From positions 54,886 to 118,885 of the forward strand of contig CAZFLR010000003.1 of NCBI GenBank assembly GCA_964519385.1: 64,000 bases of DNA, given 5' to 3'. The position numbers were made by a program, and so were the translations under genes. Of the stretch, positions 60,238 through 64,000 are shown piece by piece. The notes under the pieces are model-generated. The model searched no databases. It was not told the DNA's origin and saw only the letters and a list, made by a program, of their open reading frames with translations. Position 1 is the first letter of the stretch, and every line of letters begins with the position of its first letter. This DNA comes from SVFI01 sp964519385 (lineage in GTDB: Bacteria; Bacillota; Clostridia; Lachnospirales; Lachnospiraceae).

Positions 60238-61323
60238 CTAATTTTCTGATTCGATTATACCATTTGAAACCTTGAATATTTTGTCAATTTCAAAACGGTT
60301 ATTTATAAATTCATCAAGACCGGTACAGGTAATAATCGTCTGAATATCACCTATATTGTTTAAAAGATAATTCTGACGGTTACTATCAAGCTCTGACAAA
60401 ACATCATCAAGTAAAAGTACAGGATTATCACCGGTTACTTTTTTTACAAGTTCTATTTCTGCAAGCTTCAAAGATAAAGCCGCCGTCCTCTGTTGTCCCT
60501 GAGAACCATATTTACGAATATCCACACCATTTACCATAAAACAAAAATCATCTCTGTGAGGTCCAACAGATGTCATTTTTAATTTAATGTCTTTTTCCTG
60601 TGAATTTTTAAGCCTTATCTCAAAATCTTCTTCACTCACATTTGGTTCATATATAATTTTTAACTCTTCTTTTTCCCCGGAAAGATTTTTATGTATATCA
60701 AATATGATTTCATTCAACTGTTCCGTAAATTCCATACGTCTTTTTATAATCTGCCTGCCATATGTCACAAGCTGCATATTCCATATATGAAGAGTCTCAT
60801 TTAAATCACTGTTAAAACAAAATTCCTTAAGAAGTTTATTTCTCTGATTTATAATTTTATTATACTGATTCAAATTATAAAGATAATATTTATCAATTTG
60901 GAAAAGCTCCATATCAACAAATTTTCTTCTTTCCGAAGGACCGTTTTTTATAATTGAAAGGTCCTCAGGTGAAAAAAATACAACATTTAAAAGACCTATA
61001 AGATCTGCAGCCTTTTTTATAGGTTGTCCATTAATGGCAATTCCCTTTGATTTATTTTTACGAAGATGCATATCTACACGATATTCCATACCTTCTTTTT
61101 CAATATTTGTACGAATATGTGCTTCTTCATTTAAAAATCTTATAATTTCTTTATCTTTGCTTCCCTTATGGGATTTAGTTGTGGCAGACAAATAAATTGC
61201 CTCAAGTACATTTGTTTTTCCCTGCGCATTATCTCCATAAAGAATATTGGTTCCTTTTTCAAAATTAAGGTCCAATGCCTCATAATTTCTGAAATTTTCA
61301 AGCTTAATCGATTGAATAATCAC
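60238..61323 (-). CDS. recF: DNA replication and repair protein RecF
   Basis: 361 residues. SMC-like ATPase: Walker A YGDNAQGKTNVLEAI, the signature region GSQGQQRTAALSLKLAE, Walker B LLLDDVLSELDS. It helps load RecA at gaps. It starts at GTG. It lies 8 bp after yaaA. Confidence 0.95.
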   Translation of the reverse strand: MIIQSIKLENFRNYEALDLNFEKGTNILYGDNAQGKTNVLEAIYLSATTKSHKGSKDKEIIRFLNEEAHIRTNIEKEGMEYRVDMHLRKNKSKGIAINGQPIKKAADLIGLLNVVFFSPEDLSIIKNGPSERRKFVDMELFQIDKYYLYNLNQYNKIINQRNKLLKEFCFNSDLNETLHIWNMQLVTYGRQIIKRRMEFTEQLNEIIFDIHKNLSGEKEELKIIYEPNVSEEDFEIRLKNSQEKDIKLKMTSVGPHRDDFCFMVNGVDIRKYGSQGQQRTAALSLKLAEIELVKKVTGDNPVLLLDDVLSELDSNRQNYLLNNIGDIQTIITCTGLDEFINNRFEIDKIFKVSNGIIESEN

Positions 61324-61331
61324 AATGTAAC

Positions 61332-61541
61332 CTACTTTACTATTTTAAATACCTTTCCATTTACTTCAAAGGTATCTCCTTCATATAACTTTTTACCTCT
61401 CTGATACTCAGTCTCTCCGTTATATTTTACTTCTCCCTCAAGAATCATAATTTTTGCATCTATTCCTGATTGAGCAATTCCGCAAAGCTTCAGAGCCTGT
61501 CCAAGTTTTATAAAATCATCTTTAATTAAAAGCTTTTCCAT
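61332..61541 (-). CDS. yaaA: S4-domain RNA-binding protein
   Basis: 69 residues. A single S4 fold (FIKLGQALKLCGIAQSGIDAKIMILEGEVKYNGE). It always sits between dnaN and recF in many Firmicutes; its role is probably ribosome-related. AGGAAG-like sequence before the ATG, 16 bp after dnaN. Confidence 0.9.
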   Translation of the reverse strand: MEKLLIKDDFIKLGQALKLCGIAQSGIDAKIMILEGEVKYNGETEYQRGKKLYEGDTFEVNGKVFKIVK

Positions 61542-61557
61542 AATTTAACCTTCCTCA

Positions 61558-62667
61558 TTATCTCACTGAATTAAAGTTAACCGGAAGAATCAGATATAAA
61601 TAAGTTTTGTCTGCATCCTTAATAAAACACGGTGCTTTAGGATTCACCATATACATTTCAATTTCTTCATCATCAATAACCTTTAATGCATCTATGAGGA
61701 ATTTAGGATTAAATCCTATCATAAGATCTTTTCCTTCTTTGCTTATATCAATTAATTCATTCATACTTCCTATGGTAGAATTAATGCGAAGCTCCATGAA
61801 TCCGTCCTTAATATCAATAATAATAGGTTTTTTATCTCCTTCTTTTACAAGAAGCGTTGCTCTGTCTATACAATTTAATAATTCTTTTTTATTTATTTTA
61901 ACCTTCGTTTCGTAGTCAGAAGAAATCATCTGATCTATTTTGAAATATTCACCTTCTATCAGTCTGGATACAACCACTGTCTGATCAAATTCAAAAATAA
62001 TGTGTTTGTCGGTAAAATAAATATTTACATCCTTGTCTGCTTCACCGGTTAAAATTTTACTGATTTCATTTAAGGTTTTACCCGGAACTATCACCTTTCT
62101 GTGATCATATGAATTTTTAAGATTATTATTTCTTATGGAAATCCTGTGTCCGTCAAGAGATACTATCTTAAGTTCATCTTCATTTATCTCAAAAAGTTCT
62201 CCTGTCATTAATTTATTTGTGTCATTATCAGAAATTGAAAAAATAGTCTGTCTTATCATTTCTTTTAATGTAAACTGTGAAAGTATTACAGGATTTTCTC
62301 TTTCAATCACCGGAAGATAAGAAAAATCATCTCCTGATTTTCCTACAATATTAAAATTAGCTTTTTCACAACTTATAAAAACATTCAAATTAGAATCTGT
62401 TTCTATCGTTACATCATTATCAGGAAGTTTTCTTACAATCTCAAGGAATATCTTTGCATCAAGGGCAATGATACCTCTTTCTAAAATCTCACCTTCTATA
62501 ACAGTATCAATACCAAGGTCCATATCATTTGCAGTCAGCTTTATTTCATTTAAAGAAGCATCTACTAATATACATTCTAAAATAGGCATTGTCGTTTTAG
62601 AAGGAACTGCTTTTGATACAATCTGTACTCCGTTTAAAAGATTTGATTTTTTACATATTAACTTCAT
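61558..62667 (-). CDS. dnaN: DNA polymerase III subunit beta (sliding clamp)
   Basis: 369 residues, three clamp domains. Characteristic segments: MKLICKKSNLLNGVQIVSKAVPSKTTMPILE at the start and YLYLILPVNFNSVR at the end, with KLMTGELFEI and LVSLDGHRI-like strands in the middle (LKIVSLDGHRISIRN). It tethers the polymerase to DNA. AAAGGAG precedes the ATG. Its promoter -10 is at 62762-62767. Confidence 0.97.
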   Translation of the reverse strand: MKLICKKSNLLNGVQIVSKAVPSKTTMPILECILVDASLNEIKLTANDMDLGIDTVIEGEILERGIIALDAKIFLEIVRKLPDNDVTIETDSNLNVFISCEKANFNIVGKSGDDFSYLPVIERENPVILSQFTLKEMIRQTIFSISDNDTNKLMTGELFEINEDELKIVSLDGHRISIRNNNLKNSYDHRKVIVPGKTLNEISKILTGEADKDVNIYFTDKHIIFEFDQTVVVSRLIEGEYFKIDQMISSDYETKVKINKKELLNCIDRATLLVKEGDKKPIIIDIKDGFMELRINSTIGSMNELIDISKEGKDLMIGFNPKFLIDALKVIDDEEIEMYMVNPKAPCFIKDADKTYLYLILPVNFNSVR

Positions 62668-62761
62668 TGTTTAAAACTCCTTTAACGCAAAAAAATAAAT
62701 AATTATAAAAGATTCAGTAATATTAATAGTAATAGTTGTGGAAATGTTCATAACCTATTCC

Positions 62762-62767
62762 ATTATA
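62762..62767 (-). promoter_or_regulatory. -10 box of dnaN
   Basis: Minus strand TATAAT, about 95 bp before the dnaN ATG. The -35 at 17 bp (TTCCCT) is poor. DnaA-box-like sequences flank it on both sides, so DnaA control is possible. Confidence 0.5.
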
Positions 62768-62862
62768 CTATTTTTTAGGGAAAAAGGGAATGGATAAGTT
62801 GGGGATAATGGTATATTTTTTAAGGGTATAAAAATGAATTTATAAACATCCCTTTATAAGTG

Positions 62863-62896
62863 AAAAATAAGCCGATATGACATCAGCTTATTTTTT
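62863..62896 (-). terminator. Terminator after dnaA
   Basis: Minus strand AAATAAGC...GCTTATTT hairpin with a T-run. The plus strand also ends in T, so it can act in both directions. Confidence 0.75.
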
Positions 62897-62946
62897 AACA
62901 TATTTTTAACATGTTTTCCACATAAGATATCAACAAAGTGTGGATA

Positions 62947-64000
62947 TTAAGAAGGATTTATCTTCTTTCTGATGATATCTACTTTGTTTTTTATATCTTC
63001 ATTGTTTTGAATTTCTTTTTTTATTTTATCTACACCATGCATAATTGTAGAATGGTCTTTTTTTCCTAATAGATTACCAATGGATTTAAAAGGTATATCT
63101 ATCATTTCCCTGCATAGATACATAAATATCTGTCTCGGAAGAACAAATTCAGAATTTCTTTTTGAAGATGTAATATCCGCTACGGATACACCAAAATGTT
63201 CTGCAACCACATTCATTATAAGGTCTGGTGTTATTTCTTTAGGAGCTTCCGGATAAATAATATCCTTTAAGGCATCCTCTGCAACTTCCATGGATAGCTC
63301 TGTATTGTTAAGCTTGGAAGATGCCATAACCTTTCTGAGGGCTCCTTCTAATTCACGTATATTTGATTTGATGTTGGTAGCGATGTATTTAAGAATTTCT
63401 TCGTCTATTTCAATACCGTAATTTGAAATATTCTTTTTGAGAATAGCCATTCTTGTTTCATAATCCGGAGCCTGGATGTCTGCGATAAGACCCCATTCAA
63501 ATCTGGAACGAAATCTTTCATCTAAAATTTCCATTTCCTTAGGAGGTTTATCTGAAGATAAAATAATCTGTTTACCGGCTGTATGAAGGGCATTGAATGT
63601 ATGGAAAAATTCTTCCTGGGTACTTTCTTTTCCTATGATAAACTGTACATCATCAAGGAGAAGAACATCAATTGTCCTGTATTTTTCACGAAGATTAGTC
63701 ATGGAAGCAGCATTACCGCTTCTGATGGACTCAATAACTTCATTTGTAAATTGCTCTGAATTTACATATAAAACCTTCATTTCAGGATTTTGTTCCAATA
63801 TAAAGTGACCGATGGAATGCATAAGGTGTGTTTTTCCGAGACCTGCTCCTCCATAAAGGAAAAGAGGATTATAAACTTCGCCCGGAGATTCTGCCACGGC
63901 AAGTGCTGCGGAATGAGCAAATTTATTATTACTTCCAACTACAAAGGTATCAAAATTATATTTTGGATTTAAATTAGCCTTTGCGCTGTTAATATTACTG
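62947..64000 (-). CDS. dnaA: Chromosomal replication initiator DnaA, partial (5' end beyond the window)
   Basis: The frame stays open to the window edge; the first full codon is at 63999. Visible residues begin in domain III (NPKYNFDTFVVGSNNKFAHSA). Walker A is GGAGLGKTHLMHSIG, Walker B VLLLDDVQF, sensor region and box VII follow. Domain IV has the DNA-binding signature KKDHSTIMHGVDKI. The missing part is domains I and II, about 100-130 residues. It binds DnaA boxes and opens oriC. Confidence 0.97.
   Translation of the reverse strand, partial: SNINSAKANLNPKYNFDTFVVGSNNKFAHSAALAVAESPGEVYNPLFLYGGAGLGKTHLMHSIGHFILEQNPEMKVLYVNSEQFTNEVIESIRSGNAASMTNLREKYRTIDVLLLDDVQFIIGKESTQEEFFHTFNALHTAGKQIILSSDKPPKEMEILDERFRSRFEWGLIADIQAPDYETRMAILKKNISNYGIEIDEEILKYIATNIKSNIRELEGALRKVMASSKLNNTELSMEVAEDALKDIIYPEAPKEITPDLIMNVVAEHFGVSVADITSSKRNSEFVLPRQIFMYLCREMIDIPFKSIGNLLGKKDHSTIMHGVDKIKKEIQNNEDIKNKVDIIRKKINPS

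Larger units (their letters stand above)
62668..62946. other. dnaA-dnaN intergenic region with DnaA-box-like sequences
   Basis: 279 bp, AT-rich. Sequences close to the DnaA box TTATCCACA/TGTGGATAA: TGTGGAAAT (62737-62745), TGGGGATAA (62800-62808), TTTTCCACA (62914-62922), and TGTGGATAT (62939-62947, touching the dnaA stop). This matches the downstream part of bipartite Firmicute origins. The region also holds the dnaA terminator and the dnaN promoter. Confidence 0.6.

Noticed and set aside
1..64000. CRISPR arrays, insertion sequences, prophage genes, rRNA operons
   Set aside because: No spaced direct repeats, transposase, integrase or phage structural genes, or rRNA sequence were seen; the only long repeats are the two duplications described.

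Overview
The window is a chromosomal segment of a low-to-moderate GC Firmicute. Several things point to a motile member of the Clostridia, most likely Lachnospiraceae: flagellin and FliS, a clostridial-type Tad pilus operon with DUF5702 and DUF6382-like proteins, SpoVB-like and BofA-like proteins, YitJ, rubrerythrin and the TSCPD/murG/HD-GYP arrangement. The genus call is inference. The right end approaches the replication origin: dnaA (cut by the window edge), dnaN, yaaA, recF, gyrB and gyrA lie in canonical order on the minus strand.

Layout. 1-2.1 kb: a DnaQ-like exonuclease (cut) and a B12-binding radical SAM protein. 2.2-5.5 kb (+): an HD-GYP protein behind a perfect-consensus promoter, then an SPFH/zinc-ribbon gene overlapped by a Tim44-like/zinc-ribbon gene. 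5.6-12.5 kb (-): a chemoreceptor with a heptad-repeat cytoplasmic tail, a LytTR regulator with a D-2-hydroxyacid dehydrogenase, a MATE exporter and pgi. 12.6-15.0 kb (+): TSCPD protein, murG and a second HD-GYP protein. 15.1-19.9 kb (-): a MacAB-like exporter and a Cof-type phosphatase. 20.0-21.8 kb (+): a DUF1905-C39-peptidase-like fusion followed by a secreted SGNH esterase. 21.8-27.8 kb (-): GNAT, yitJ, spoVB-like, pepP and a small hypothetical.

27.9-39.8 kb (-) is a long run of close-packed genes behind one strong promoter. It encodes a complete Tad/Flp pilus system: two prepilin peptidases, TadZ, TadA, TadB, TadC, Flp pilin, DUF5702 pseudopilin and two TadE-like pseudopilins, one carrying tandem Ada-like zinc motifs. 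A DUF6382-like protein, rhomboid protease, flavodoxin-SCP2 fusion, HIT protein and a DtxR/MntR-family regulator that appears to have lost most of its metal ligands follow. 39.9-45.2 kb (-) is a flagellar block: BofA-like, FliS, flagellin and a roughly 1030-residue repeat protein. 45.3-52.3 kb (-): glgB, a TPR/Glu-repeat/AAA-like protein, rsmA and tatD. 52.3-53.9 kb (+): tRNA-Lys(CTT) and a secreted fibronectin-III protein. 53.9-64 kb (-): rubrerythrin, an antiporter, then the origin-proximal replication genes.

Two places need care. A perfect 166-bp tandem duplication truncates the repeat-protein gene at 42.1 kb. A 441-bp duplication flanks a 100-N gap at 47.9-48.0 kb inside the AAA-like gene. 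Both units have 2-bp end homology and lengths of 3n+1, and the contig end at the gap overlaps the next contig by exactly 55 bp. They are either assembly artefacts or genuine reversible, frame-breaking tandem duplications. Collapsing each restores one clean reading frame.
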